Shown here piece by piece: positions 1 through 8,490 of a stretch of DNA of 64,000 nt. Within the stretch, counting starts at the first letter, position 1; every line of letters starts with the position of its first letter. The notes beneath the pieces were generated by a model. The model made no database searches, was not told the DNA's origin, and saw only the letters and a program-made list of their open reading frames with translations. The stretch comes from Enterovibrio coralii (lineage in GTDB: Bacteria; Pseudomonadota; Gammaproteobacteria; Enterobacterales; Vibrionaceae): assembly GCF_001559595.1 (NCBI RefSeq), contig NZ_LNTY01000006.1, forward strand, positions 434,001 to 498,000, read 5' to 3'. A program made the position numbers and the translations under genes.

Positions 1-1
1 A

Positions 2-352
2 TTGATCACGCAGCCCGAAGCCATTCAAGCGATTAGCTGGAAAGACAGCCGCAGTTGGCGTATTGCTCCTCCAACGGAGTTAAAAGGGACGTGCCCAAGA
101 CCTTTCCTTTCTATGAACCTCTACAGTCAAAACGACGGCGAGTCGGCACCTATCTGGTCGGAAGAAAAAGACAAGAACCTGCCGACATCCTTACCGGTGA
201 TTGACGTGCCTGATGGACAATATTGGTTTTCTGTTGCGCTGATTGAGCGACGTTGGCAGGGCGCAATCTTGCTCGAAGAAGTGCAAAGAATCGCGCGAGC
301 AGTTGATTTGCCCGATGTTGACCTCCAACAACTCACACCTAAAAAGCAGTGA
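2..352 (+). CDS. C-terminal part of an unrecognised protein, cut by the window edge
   Basis: An open frame enters from before the window and ends at a stop at 350-352, leaving about 116 visible residues. The first visible codon is TTG, with no ribosome binding site in view, so the true start lies upstream. The piece has no membrane segment; its C-terminal half (GQYWFSVALIERRW, then IARAVDLPDVDLQQL) looks like part of a folded soluble or periplasmic domain. I do not recognise the family. In vibrios a DUF2861-type gene can lie near a TraF-like gene, so that is a weak guess only. It is followed by about 200 bases and then the TraF-like barrel gene on the same strand. Confidence 0.5.
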   Translation: MITQPEAIQAISWKDSRSWRIAPPTELKGTCPRPFLSMNLYSQNDGESAPIWSEEKDKNLPTSLPVIDVPDGQYWFSVALIERRWQGAILLEEVQRIARAVDLPDVDLQQLTPKKQ

Positions 353-556
353 GTGTAGTATCGGTATTTGTTTGAATTATAGAATTAAGCAATTGAATAA
401 CAATATAGTTTGAAAAATATCACAAACTAGCCACTCGTTTTCTTAATGAGACTGCCACTCGACTACCATATCAAGGATTAGTTGATGTATAGCGGTGTTT
501 GAAAGCCGCTTTGCATCCAACGACCTTAGATACAACGTCGAAATGGAATTCTTATT

Positions 557-1726
557 ATGAATAAAAAGTTAGTGGCATTAGCAGTTTCTCTCGCACCATT
601 TACATCATTTGCTGCAAATTACAGTGTTGACGCAAGAATTGATGCCATGGGTGGTGCTGGGACAGTAGCTTCCGATTACCTCGCAGCCGGTTTCCATAAC
701 CCAGCCCTTGTCGCGCTGGAGCCTCATTCCAGTTTCGGCGTTTTATTGCCAACCCTCGGTGTTCAATACCGCGATCCAGATGATCTTGTTGACGCGCTGG
801 AAGACTTCGGTGATGTGTATGACCGTTTCCAAGCAGATGCAACAAGCGAAACAAACCGGACTGATGCCGCGAATGCTTTGTCAAACTTACAGAACAAAGT
901 GGCGTACTTGAGCGGTGGTATTGGTGGTGCCGTTGCCGTTCCAACAAATTCCATTTCTGGCAACCTGTTTGTAAAAGCCTATACCGAAGCGGTCGTGTTG
1001 CCTGAGGTCTCTGATTCCGATATCACAGCAATTGAGAATTCAACGACCTCAGCACCCACACTGACGTCTGAGGCTCGTGTGCTGGCATTCGGTTTGGTTG
1101 ATGTTGGTTTAGCGTTGGCAGGTAACATTGAGTTTATGGGGCAACGCATTGCGTTAGGGGTTACGCCGAAAACGCAGAAGCTTTATACCTATCACTACCA
1201 AGTGTCTGTTGAAGACTTCAATGTGGATGATTGGGATGCCGACAACAACCGTACCGAAGAAAGTGCATTCAACATGGACATTGGTGCGGCGTGGCAAAAT
1301 GGTCCAGTTCGCATTGGTTTCGCGGCAAAGAACTTGATCGCAAACGACATCACCACAACAAATCGCTGGGCACGCCAATACACTTATGAGTTAAAACCTT
1401 TGATGACAGTGGGTAGTGCGTACGTCACGGATCTGTTTACGATGGCGTTAGATATCGATCTGAACGAACAAACCCGTTTTGCACAAGCAGCAGGGCCAGA
1501 AATCAAAGACAATACTCAGATGATCCGTTTTGGTACCGAGTTCAATGCGTGGGGTTGGGCGCAAGCGCGTGCCGGTTACATGTTGGATTTGGAAGATACG
1601 CTAGATGGCACCTTGACGCTTGGTTTGGGTCTGTCACCGTTTAATACCGTGCATTTGGATCTTGCGGCTCAGTTGATCGACAGCAACAGTTACGGCGGTT
1701 CATTACAGCTTGCGATGACATTCTAA
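557..1726 (+). CDS. TraF-like outer-membrane beta-barrel protein
   Basis: A 389-residue exported protein. Residues 1-19 form a Sec signal peptide ending FTSFA before ANYSVDAR. The N-terminal DARIDAMGGAGTVASDYLAAGFHNPAL segment is typical of the family databases call conjugal transfer protein TraF (TraF_2), which resembles FadL/porin-like barrels. The rest alternates polar and hydrophobic residues and ends in phenylalanine (LQLAMTF), as outer-membrane barrels do. The conjugation name is inherited: there are no transfer genes nearby and nothing here suggests plasmid transfer. Its substrate is unknown. Family assignment is fairly sure, function is not. Confidence 0.75.
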   Translation: MNKKLVALAVSLAPFTSFAANYSVDARIDAMGGAGTVASDYLAAGFHNPALVALEPHSSFGVLLPTLGVQYRDPDDLVDALEDFGDVYDRFQADATSETNRTDAANALSNLQNKVAYLSGGIGGAVAVPTNSISGNLFVKAYTEAVVLPEVSDSDITAIENSTTSAPTLTSEARVLAFGLVDVGLALAGNIEFMGQRIALGVTPKTQKLYTYHYQVSVEDFNVDDWDADNNRTEESAFNMDIGAAWQNGPVRIGFAAKNLIANDITTTNRWARQYTYELKPLMTVGSAYVTDLFTMALDIDLNEQTRFAQAAGPEIKDNTQMIRFGTEFNAWGWAQARAGYMLDLEDTLDGTLTLGLGLSPFNTVHLDLAAQLIDSNSYGGSLQLAMTF

Positions 1727-1790
1727 GATGACATCGCCTTGACACATAAGTAGAATACGCGCCTTACATCTACTTTGTCAGAGGTTGCAT

Positions 1791-1943
1791 ATGAATGGTA
1801 TGCCGTCGCTAAGCCATGCGGAACAGCAAGAGGCAGCGGAAAGAATTCACGCGTTGATGGCTCAAGGCATGAGCAGCGGTGAAGCAATTATGTTAGTCGC
1901 GAACGAGATTCGCGAGCGCGAAGCTTCACAAAAAAACGATTAA
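1791..1943 (+). CDS. yoaH: YoaH family (UPF0181) small protein
   Basis: A 50-residue protein starting at ATG 1791 with GAGG about six bases upstream. The core [26 protein letters not shown] is nearly the same as E. coli YoaH ([25 protein letters not shown]), so the family call is firm despite the size. YoaH is a conserved small soluble helical protein of unknown function in enterics and vibrios. It stands alone between the barrel gene and a strong terminator. Confidence 0.88.
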   Translation: MNGMPSLSHAEQQEAAERIHALMAQGMSSGEAIMLVANEIREREASQKND

Positions 1944-1948
1944 TATTT

Positions 1949-1980
1949 AAACGGCCATTATTTGGCCGTTTTCTTTTTTT
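1949..1980 (+). terminator. Rho-independent terminator after yoaH
   Basis: Stem AACGGCCA / TGGCCGTT around a short loop, followed by a run of T with one C. It starts six bases after the yoaH stop. Confidence 0.85.
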
Positions 1981-2060
1981 TTCCTAACGTTAAGCTATAC
2001 CAAAATATAAGCCTACTTTAACAAGGGCTTTTAAAAGCGTAATGGAATTAGGGGAAGGAT

Positions 2061-2585
2061 TTGAACGATCGCTTATTGCTTGCAAGGACGATAGCAAGGG
2101 TGCGCCATGAAGGGCAGCGATATGGAGAGTTTCCATATCATGTTCACCTTGATGATGTTGAGCGCCTTTCTCAACCATTTGGTCTGAATGCGATGGTTGT
2201 TGCGCAGCTTCACGACATTCTTGAAGACACGACCACCAGTGTCGATGAATTGATCCTCGATTTTGGCGAGGTCATTGCGCTGTCGGTAAGTTACCTCACT
2301 GATCCTCTTGGCGTAGATAGAGCCACGCGGAAAAAGCAGCTTTATGAACGCTTCAAGCAACTCGACGAGCTGGATGACGCGGCACGCTTAGCATTGATCG
2401 TCAAAGCTTGCGATCGTCTTGCCAACGTCAAAGCCAGTCGACTCTTTCATCCCGAAAAATTTGTTCTCTACCAGAAAGAGCATGCCGATTTCAGAAGTGC
2501 TACTTATCGTCGCGGACTCTGCGAAATGATTTGGTGGGAATTGGATATGATGATTGAGGTCGGCGACAAGCTCGGCAGGGCATAA
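2061..2585 (+). CDS. HD-domain phosphohydrolase-like protein
   Basis: A 174-residue soluble protein. It has an HD-type metal site: H27 in YHVHLDDV, the HD pair in QLHDILEDTT, and a later aspartate in KACDRLANVKAS. This order matches the hydrolase half of RelA/SpoT-type (p)ppGpp enzymes and the small MESH1-like or bacterial HD proteins. There is no synthetase, TGS or ACT domain, so only hydrolase activity would be possible; the substrate is not known. The start is a TTG codon at 2061, chosen because AGGGGAAGG lies directly upstream. A bidirectional terminator follows. Confidence 0.72.
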   Translation: MNDRLLLARTIARVRHEGQRYGEFPYHVHLDDVERLSQPFGLNAMVVAQLHDILEDTTTSVDELILDFGEVIALSVSYLTDPLGVDRATRKKQLYERFKQLDELDDAARLALIVKACDRLANVKASRLFHPEKFVLYQKEHADFRSATYRRGLCEMIWWELDMMIEVGDKLGRA

Positions 2586-2586
2586 A

Positions 2587-2612
2587 AAAAGCACCTTTCG
2601 GTGCTTTTCTTT
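2587..2612. terminator. Bidirectional terminator between the HD gene and nadE
   Basis: Stem AAAAGCACC / GGTGCTTTT with loop TTTC, with A-rich and T-rich flanks, placed exactly between the stops of two converging genes. Confidence 0.85.
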
Positions 2613-3449
2613 TTATTCTTCGTCGTAAATCGTTGGGATTGGTTGACGCTTGTGTTGCGTCGCTTTGTAAATTCCAACCAAACGTTCTGTGACGTAATCA
2701 GGAACGTCTTTACCTTCCAAGAAATCATCAATTTCATCGTAAGTCAGTTGAAGGGCATCTTCATCTGCTTTCTGTGGTGTCAGTTCTTCAAGGTCAGCAG
2801 TCGGTGTTTTGATGACCAAGGTTTCTGGTGCACCCAAGTATGCTGCGACTTGGCGTACCTGGCGTTTGTTCAAACCAAACAATGGTGCAAGGTCACACGC
2901 GCCATCACCAAACTTGGTGTAGAAACCCGTGATGTTTTCTGCAGAGTGGTCCGTACCGAGTACAAGGCCACCGACCATACCAGCAATCTCATACTGGGCA
3001 ACCATACGTGCACGCGCTTTAACGTTACCTTTCACAAAGTCGACTTTTGCGTCGTCTTCTGGGATTAGGCCTGTGCCATCTAAAGCTAACAAAGTAGAAG
3101 CGTGCAGACCGTCTACACCGTCTTTAATATTAACGCTAACAGAGAGCGTTGGTTGAATGAAGCTCAACGCCATTTGTGCTTCGTCTTCGTCTTTTTGAAT
3201 GCCGTAAGGAAGACGAACAGCAATAAATTGGTAATCTTGGCTGCCAGTTTCTTCATTCAGCTGATTAACCGCCAATTGCGCGAGTCGGCCACAAGTTGAA
3301 GAGTCGACACCGCCGCTAATGCCAAGCACCAGTGATTTGGTTCGAGATGCGATGAGACGCTGCTTGATAAAGTCGATGCGACGTTGCGCTTCAAATGCAG
3401 GGTCGATGGTTGGTAGGACGCGCATTTCTTCGCGGATAACGTGTTCCAT
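2613..3449 (-). CDS. nadE: Ammonia-dependent NAD+ synthetase
   Basis: NadE makes NAD+ from nicotinate adenine dinucleotide, ATP and ammonia, the last step of NAD synthesis. The 278-residue protein carries the ATP-pyrophosphatase P-loop SGGVDSS at residues 45-51, then VRLPYG, VKARARM and [26 protein letters not shown], all typical of short NH3-dependent NadE without a glutaminase domain. The frame is open 12 codons further upstream, but the ATG at 3449 is preferred: it gives the family length, begins [13 protein letters not shown] as in other vibrios, and has GAGGA upstream. It is transcribed divergently from a nadD-like gene, which fits a shared NAD role. Confidence 0.95.
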   Translation of the reverse strand: MEHVIREEMRVLPTIDPAFEAQRRIDFIKQRLIASRTKSLVLGISGGVDSSTCGRLAQLAVNQLNEETGSQDYQFIAVRLPYGIQKDEDEAQMALSFIQPTLSVSVNIKDGVDGLHASTLLALDGTGLIPEDDAKVDFVKGNVKARARMVAQYEIAGMVGGLVLGTDHSAENITGFYTKFGDGACDLAPLFGLNKRQVRQVAAYLGAPETLVIKTPTADLEELTPQKADEDALQLTYDEIDDFLEGKDVPDYVTERLVGIYKATQHKRQPIPTIYDEE

Positions 3450-3780
3450 TTCGCAGGATTCCTCGGTTCTTTTTATTTCGTTCATGTATTTTGCATTAAC
3501 TGGACGACAAAATCATGGATTATCGCGCGTCGTCACTCAACTTAGACGAATCTGTCGCCAGCCTTTGCGGCCTCAAAACAAGGTATCTGGTGTTACGTTG
3601 CTTCCAATATAAAGATCACTTGTTTTTCATAGAGTAAAATCGGTGTATTTCTTCATCATATAGTCTTCATTTATTGCGAAATACATTGAATAAGCGCCAC
3701 ATCCTGTATCAATATAGCCATCTAGCAACCTTATTGGTTCTACACCGTTTTTTGCTTTGAAAGTCGATGAATTTAACGCC
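3450..3780. promoter_or_regulatory. Divergent intergenic region between nadE and the nadD-like gene
   Basis: About 330 bases, AT-rich toward 3600-3700, holding the promoters of both head-to-head genes. I see no convincing operator, riboswitch or small gene. An antisense frame crosses part of it but has no ribosome binding site and runs through the start of the nadD-like gene, so I do not call it. Confidence 0.5.
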
Positions 3781-4314
3781 ATGAGTAAACCGGATTTACC
3801 ACAAAAAATTGCCATCTTTGGCAGTGCCTTTAACCCACCTACGTTAGGGCATCTGAGTGTGATAGAGCGACTTTCACATTTCGACAAAGTACTTCTTGTG
3901 CCGAGCTTTGCTCACGCATGGGGTAAACAGATGGCGGACTTTGATAAGCGTTGTCGTTGGGTCAGTATGTTTATCAACGATGTGTCTTGTACCAATGTTG
4001 AACTGTGCACCGACGAGCAAGCGTTAGATGCAGGCAATTCAGTGACTACGTGGGCGTTGCTGAATCATCTTCAAGAGATATACCCAAACGCAGAATTCAC
4101 CTTTGTCATTGGCCCGGATAACTTCCTCAAGTTTTCCAAGTTCTACAAAGCGGAAGAGATTCTTTCTAAGTGGGCTGTGCTTGCGTGTCCTGAAACAGTT
4201 CCTGTTCGAAGCACACAAATACGTGAGCTATTAGAGAAGGGCGAGTCTATTGAAGGACTCACGACGGCGTCGCTTGTCGATACTTTGCAAGAAAGTGATT
4301 TCAAATTCTTATAA
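3781..4314 (+). CDS. Nicotinate-nucleotide adenylyltransferase-like protein (NadD family)
   Basis: A 177-residue nucleotidyltransferase. The N-terminus IAIFGSAFNPPTLGHLSVIERL carries the GxFxPxHxGH-type signature (GSAFNPPTLGH), which binds ATP, and the C-terminal third has VRSTQIREL, the ISSTxIR motif of this superfamily. VIGPDNFLKFSKFYKAEEIL is the NadD middle motif. The reaction would join nicotinate (or nicotinamide) mononucleotide with ATP to give the substrate line for NadE, which is encoded divergently. ATG 3781 is taken as start; an upstream TTG at 3757 is possible, and neither has a strong ribosome binding site. It is shorter than E. coli NadD and may be a second vibrio-type paralogue. 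Confidence 0.82.
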   Translation: MSKPDLPQKIAIFGSAFNPPTLGHLSVIERLSHFDKVLLVPSFAHAWGKQMADFDKRCRWVSMFINDVSCTNVELCTDEQALDAGNSVTTWALLNHLQEIYPNAEFTFVIGPDNFLKFSKFYKAEEILSKWAVLACPETVPVRSTQIRELLEKGESIEGLTTASLVDTLQESDFKFL

Positions 4315-4387
4315 GAATAAACAACGCGGTGGCTTGTCAGCACCGACATTAAAACAACAAAAATAAAATCTCAGAGTTTGCTGTACT

Positions 4388-4873
4388 GTGTTAAACAAAC
4401 CTTTGTGGACAAGCCTTACTGCTTGTTTTTTTGTGACCCTGTCACACGCTAATGCAGCCTATGTTTCTTCAAGTAACGTTCTGAATAACAACGAAACGGG
4501 AATGGTGGCGAAAAGCACGTCTGACGTGATTGCAGTGATTGCACCGCAGGAGATTTCCGTTATCGATTGGAGCATTACTGATCGAAAAGAGGTATCGATT
4601 TGGGATGGATGGAAATACGGTTTTGATATTCCACAGATACTGACAACATCAGCAGGCAATACGTTTTATGGATTCGGCGTTTGGCAGCCTGAGGAGTACA
4701 AAAACCTCTCGTTTGGTGATGTCTCTACCTCAGAGTGGTTAAAGAGCCATGGGCTAAATTTGAGTTTTGGTGCGACATCAACGGACAGCGACACGAGATA
4801 CCGCTTCGATGTCCGTTGGCATGAAGACACAGATGCTGACTTCATGCTTCAAATGCAGATCCCGTTTAAATAA
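4388..4873 (+). CDS. Unrecognised exported protein
   Basis: A 161-residue protein from a GTG start, with an N-terminal signal peptide (about residues 1-22, ending SHANA before AYVSSSN). The mature part is acidic and rich in tryptophan and aromatic residues (WDGWKYGFDIPQ, FGVWQPEEY, RFDVRWHED) with no further membrane segment, so it is probably periplasmic or secreted. I do not recognise a family. It has no clear operon partner: the upstream gene ends about 70 bases before, and its 3' end overlaps the converging gene by eight bases. Confidence 0.6.
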   Translation: MLNKPLWTSLTACFFVTLSHANAAYVSSSNVLNNNETGMVAKSTSDVIAVIAPQEISVIDWSITDRKEVSIWDGWKYGFDIPQILTTSAGNTFYGFGVWQPEEYKNLSFGDVSTSEWLKSHGLNLSFGATSTDSDTRYRFDVRWHEDTDADFMLQMQIPFK

Positions 4874-5585
4874 AACCGGCCACTTCTTTCAATTGCGCAG
4901 CAATGTCTTCTTCTTTCAGAGATGTTGCTGCTGCAATCTTCGCATTGCTTTGTCCTGATTTACGTTGACGAACCCATTCGCGCACCGTTAATTGCATTTC
5001 AACGTTTTTTGCATCAATACCAAATGCTTCTTTTATTAATGTCGCATCAGATGAAGACACATTGCTCAAACTCTCAAGTGCTTTTATCAAACGTTTAACA
5101 GCGTTGTCATAACGGTCGTTTGGCTGTGTTTCACTGAAAAAGTCGCGTGCGCAGCGCATAAGTCGACCGTATGCACCGTTCCAATCAGTTTGATCGTTGA
5201 TTGCTTTTTGGCGAAGCTGAGAAATCACTTCAGCGATGAAAGCAATGTCTTCAACAAAACCCGCAGCACTTGGTAAAGAAACCGTTGAACGAACTGAGAA
5301 ATCCAGCGTCGAAACAAGAGAACCTTTGAGAATAGTGAGTGCATTTAAGCAGTTCATAGGCAACCAATATCCCTGACCCGCTACGACAGGTACTTCCAGT
5401 TTACCCAACCGGATGAGTGCGCTGCCCTGATGCACGAAAAGAAATGTCGAGTGGCTTTGTTTTTTACGCGCGCCGATGATCAAATCGTCCGCGGAAATAG
5501 TTTTGAATTCGATAGCTTGTAGCATTTTGGGTTTCTCATGTTGCAAGGCGGACATACTCGGCTGTTTTGATGCTAGATCAAGCAT
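4866..5585 (-). CDS. Cupin-type / AraC-like regulatory protein
   Basis: A 239-residue soluble protein. The N-terminal 110 residues look like an AraC-type cupin sensor (HSTFLFVHQGSALIRLGKLEVPVVAGQGYWLPMNCLNALTI). The C-terminal part has helices and a short basic segment REWVRQRKSGQSNAKIAAATSLKEEDIAAQL that resembles one degenerate helix-turn-helix of AraC regulators. Only part of a normal AraC DNA-binding domain is visible, so the protein may be a diverged regulator or a non-binding sensor. The start is uncertain: ATGs also occur at codons 11 and 21, and none has a good ribosome binding site. Confidence 0.55.
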   Translation of the reverse strand: MLDLASKQPSMSALQHEKPKMLQAIEFKTISADDLIIGARKKQSHSTFLFVHQGSALIRLGKLEVPVVAGQGYWLPMNCLNALTILKGSLVSTLDFSVRSTVSLPSAAGFVEDIAFIAEVISQLRQKAINDQTDWNGAYGRLMRCARDFFSETQPNDRYDNAVKRLIKALESLSNVSSSDATLIKEAFGIDAKNVEMQLTVREWVRQRKSGQSNAKIAAATSLKEEDIAAQLKEVAGFI

Positions 5586-5745
5586 TCAAGAGAGGGATAT
5601 GGGACAATAGCTGCAATTGTTAAGGTCAGGTTGCGAGAATATGAGGTAAGACCTCCAACCTCTGGGTTATCTCGTCAAAAACAATGTTCGAAATCTTTTA
5701 TCTGCGTAAAATGGCGCAGTTTTTTAACGGAGCAAGTAGAATCTC

Positions 5746-6858
5746 GTGCAACAAACCAATGATCCTTTCCTAGATATTCGCCCTTACAACGACAATGAAG
5801 TGCCTTCTGCACTTGAGCGTTTGGTCAATGACGAAGAGTTTATTACCGCTATTTTGAAGTATCGCTTCCCATCACTGTCAGGTGCTGCGGGTTGGGTAAT
5901 GAAGCCTTTGTTGAAACAATATCTGCGCAGCAAATGGGGCAAAATCAAAACGGTTCGAGACGTTCAAATGAACGTTGCCAGTTATATGGAATCGATGATT
6001 AAGAATACCTCTGAAGGTTTCACCACCAGTGGTTTGGATAAGCTCGATTCGAAAACCGGTTATCTGTTTGTTTCTAACCACCGCGACATTGCCATGGATC
6101 CAGCAATGGTGAACTGGTGTCTGCACCAAAATGGTTTTGATACTGTTCGTATCGCCATTGGTGACAACTTGCTGAAGAAGCCATGTGCGACTGAGCTGAT
6201 GAAGCTGAACAAGAGCTTTATCGTTAAACGCTCCGCGAAAGGTCCACGCGAGATGATGAAAGCATTGGGACAACTATCTGCTTACATCAAAACATCTCTC
6301 GACGAGAATCACTCTATCTGGATCGCACAGAAAGAAGGTCGAGCGAAAGACGGCAACGACAAAACTGATCCTGCGATTTTGAAAATGTTCTTTATGGAAG
6401 GCCGTAAGCAAAAAGTTGAATTTGCAGATTACGTGGCTTCGTTGAAAATCGTCCCAGTGACCATTTCATACGAAAACGACCCATGTGACACAGCGAAAGC
6501 GAATGAGCTTTATCGCAAAGAGAAAGAGGGCGCGTATGAGAAAGGTGAGTTTGAAGATATCGAAAGTATTGTTCAGGGGATCGTGGGTCAGAAACGTCGA
6601 ATCCACGTTGCGTTTGGTGATGTGATTGGCAATGAGTTTGAGACGCCTGAAGCACTGGCTGCTGAAATCGATCGTCAGATCTATCAAAACTACTGCCTGT
6701 TCCCATCAAACTACATTGCAGCAGGCCAAGATCACGATTCAATCACAGATGCACACCGTGCTGACTTTGATAACAAACTGTCTTCGCTGCCAAGTGACGT
6801 TGCCAACATTGTAAGAGCAATGTACGCTACTCCTATTGCTAAGAAAGCTGATATCTAA
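5746..6858 (+). CDS. Phospholipid/glycerol acyltransferase (PlsC-like)
   Basis: A 370-residue protein with a central acyltransferase domain. VSNHRDIAMDPAMVNW near residue 110 is the catalytic histidine block; the spacing is H-x5-D rather than the classic H-x4-D, a variant I remember from related NHRDI-type acyltransferases. IWIAQKEGRAKDGNDKTDPAILKMF is the later glycine-rich substrate block. Such enzymes transfer acyl groups to lysophosphatidate or similar acceptors at the inner membrane face. There is no clear membrane segment. The start is GTG 5746 with GGAG some 13 bases upstream. Monocistronic, ending at a strong terminator. The exact acceptor is unknown. Confidence 0.72.
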   Translation: MQQTNDPFLDIRPYNDNEVPSALERLVNDEEFITAILKYRFPSLSGAAGWVMKPLLKQYLRSKWGKIKTVRDVQMNVASYMESMIKNTSEGFTTSGLDKLDSKTGYLFVSNHRDIAMDPAMVNWCLHQNGFDTVRIAIGDNLLKKPCATELMKLNKSFIVKRSAKGPREMMKALGQLSAYIKTSLDENHSIWIAQKEGRAKDGNDKTDPAILKMFFMEGRKQKVEFADYVASLKIVPVTISYENDPCDTAKANELYRKEKEGAYEKGEFEDIESIVQGIVGQKRRIHVAFGDVIGNEFETPEALAAEIDRQIYQNYCLFPSNYIAAGQDHDSITDAHRADFDNKLSSLPSDVANIVRAMYATPIAKKADI

Positions 6859-6877
6859 CAATTAGTTAAGCTAACAC

Positions 6878-6908
6878 AAAAAGAGCGTTACACTGTCACG
6901 CTCTTTTT
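6878..6908. terminator. Bidirectional terminator between the acyltransferase and LysR genes
   Basis: Stem AAAAAGAGCGT / ACGCTCTTTTT. The loop region contains a matS-like word with one mismatch (6887-6899). Confidence 0.88.
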
Positions 6909-7823
6909 ATTTCAGGACGTCAAAACCGTGTGTGGCATTGATATTCTCGGCGAGGAAATCAACAAAATGACGTACCTTGGGCGCAAGAAACTCTCTTCGC
7001 GGATACACCGCATAAACGGGCAACGCCATTGTCGGTTTCCAATCTTTCATCACGACACGTAAGCGTCCTTCCTCAATTTCATGATCGAGTAAGTAAGTCG
7101 CAATATAGGCGATACCGAGCCTGATTTTGCTGCCTCAAGAACGGCGGGTGCATTATTGATTCGGTAAGTGCCACGCACCGTGACAGATTGCTCACTACCA
7201 TCACGTTGAAACGGCCATTGATCATAGGTGCGTTGCAAGCTTTGATAGGTAATGCAATTGTGGTCGCGCAAATCTGAAGGGTGAGTCGGTGTGCCATGCG
7301 TATCCAGGTATGACTGTGATGCAACTAGCTTGAATTTACAATCCGCGAGTTTCTTCGCCACCATTCCTTCCGGTGGATGTTCATGAATGGCCAGCCAACA
7401 ATCGTAACCATCTTCTACCAAGTTTGGTCGGTGATCAAAGAGATGGACTTCCAAATCAATGTTCGGATACTGGCTTTGAAACGAGGAAAGTAGGCGAGTG
7501 ATTTGGGCATTACCAAATGACTGAGCAACACCAATCTTTAATCGTCCTGATACTTCATTTCTGAAACCCGCCACCATGGCTTCTGCATCTTGCATGGTTT
7601 CGACGATTTGACGTCCAAATGCCGCGTATTGTTTTCCTGCTTCGGTGAGTGCGACTGAGCGAGTGTTGCGCTGCACCAACTGAACACCTAAGCGTTCTTC
7701 CAAATAGCGTATCTGCTTGCTGACTTGAGACTTTGAAATTCCCAGGTACTCCGCAGCACGTGTGAAGTGTTGTTCGTGTGCGACCGTAGCCAGTACCACC
7801 ATTTGTTGCAGGTTATCTAACAT
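6907..7823 (-). pseudogene. LysR-family transcriptional regulator, frame broken by one missing base
   Basis: Starting at 7823 the product is a normal LysR protein: winged helix-turn-helix at residues 5-60 (AAEYLGISKSQVSKQIRYLEERLGV), then the effector domain. After AAKSG the frame leaves its path, near 7117-7122. If one base is added there the reading continues as GIAYIATYLLDHEIEEGRL to a stop at 6907-6909, giving 305 residues, the usual family length. The lesion is a single-base deletion in an otherwise well-kept gene, so a sequencing error is more likely than decay. The next upstream gene on the other strand is the chromate transporter, about 670 bases away. Confidence 0.82.
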
Positions 7824-7884
7824 TGCGGATTTTTCCGTTTATCGAGAAGAGGATAGGTTACCACATCTTTTGTACATTCCATCA

Positions 7885-7897
7885 GTGACGTTGTCAC
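7885..7897. promoter_or_regulatory. matS site (MatP binding)
   Basis: GTGACGTTGTCAC matches the 13-bp MatP consensus GTGACRNYGTCAC exactly. MatP organises the chromosome terminus region. Confidence 0.82.
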
Positions 7898-8074
7898 ATT
7901 GTCAAGTTTCTTAAGCCCTCCAGCGTGAAGACGATTCGATAAGAAGATCCGCGGGTAGTTCTTTATTCCCGACTAAGAATTCACTGTGTTTCTAACCAAA
8001 CTCTTGCTCAAACACATCAGAGATATTGAAGTGATAGCAAAGCATTTGGAAAGAAGAGAAGAGAAGGGAGAGAG

Positions 8075-8143
8075 ATGAAAAGCTGGGCTTGTGTTGTTCA
8101 TGACAATACTCGATCCAAGGTCAAATCCGTTTTTACCGATTAG
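8075..8143 (+). CDS. Possible small protein of 22 residues
   Basis: ATG 8075 follows AAGGGAGAGAG at an ideal distance, and the frame MKSWACVVHDNTRSKVKSVFTD ends at TAG 8141-8143. A frame this short can arise by chance; the only support is the very strong ribosome binding site in an otherwise empty region. It is not recognised. It could be a leader peptide or a small independent gene ahead of chrA. Confidence 0.25.
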   Translation: MKSWACVVHDNTRSKVKSVFTD

Positions 8144-8490
8144 CGCAACGGAAAACAGAAGAAGATCTGAAATGTAGGGGAGTTACATACGAAACTGAAA
8201 ATTATACAGAATGATATTGTAATTATAAGTGTCTGTATTTTAATGAAGCAAATCTTATTGTGCACATATGGAAACAACATATTTGTATGTTAGTGTGCAC
8301 TCACATACAAATGAAAGAAACCTACAGATCTCGTGGATCTTTCCCGTAATCCTGATCAAAAGTGGCGAGAAATTAGCGTGGAGACAGGTTCACTACATCG
8401 ATTTGATTAATAGCGATGATTAATACGAATTGTTTCTATTGATGTTAATGCTTCGATAAAATTGACGGCATTAATGGAGGTACAATTCGA

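Larger units (their letters stand above)
7824..8490. other. Long intergenic region between lysR and chrA
   Basis: About 670 bases with no conserved gene. It holds an exact matS word (7885-7897), a 22-codon frame with a strong ribosome binding site (8075-8143), a purine-rich tract at 8045-8075, and AT-rich DNA toward 8200-8470 that should carry the chrA promoter. The last bases, TGGAGGTAC, are the chrA ribosome binding site. Confidence 0.5.

Noticed and set aside
557-1726. Conjugation locus suggested by the TraF name
   Set aside because: The name is inherited; there are no other transfer genes, relaxase or oriT nearby.
3627-3887. 86-codon minus-strand frame before nadE
   Set aside because: Crosses the start of the nadD-like gene, has no ribosome binding site and no recognised domain.
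4433-4445. matS-like word GTGACCCTGTCAC
   Set aside because: The R position is C, so it is one mismatch off consensus. Similar one-mismatch words at 6887, 48698 and 57372 were also left out of the count.
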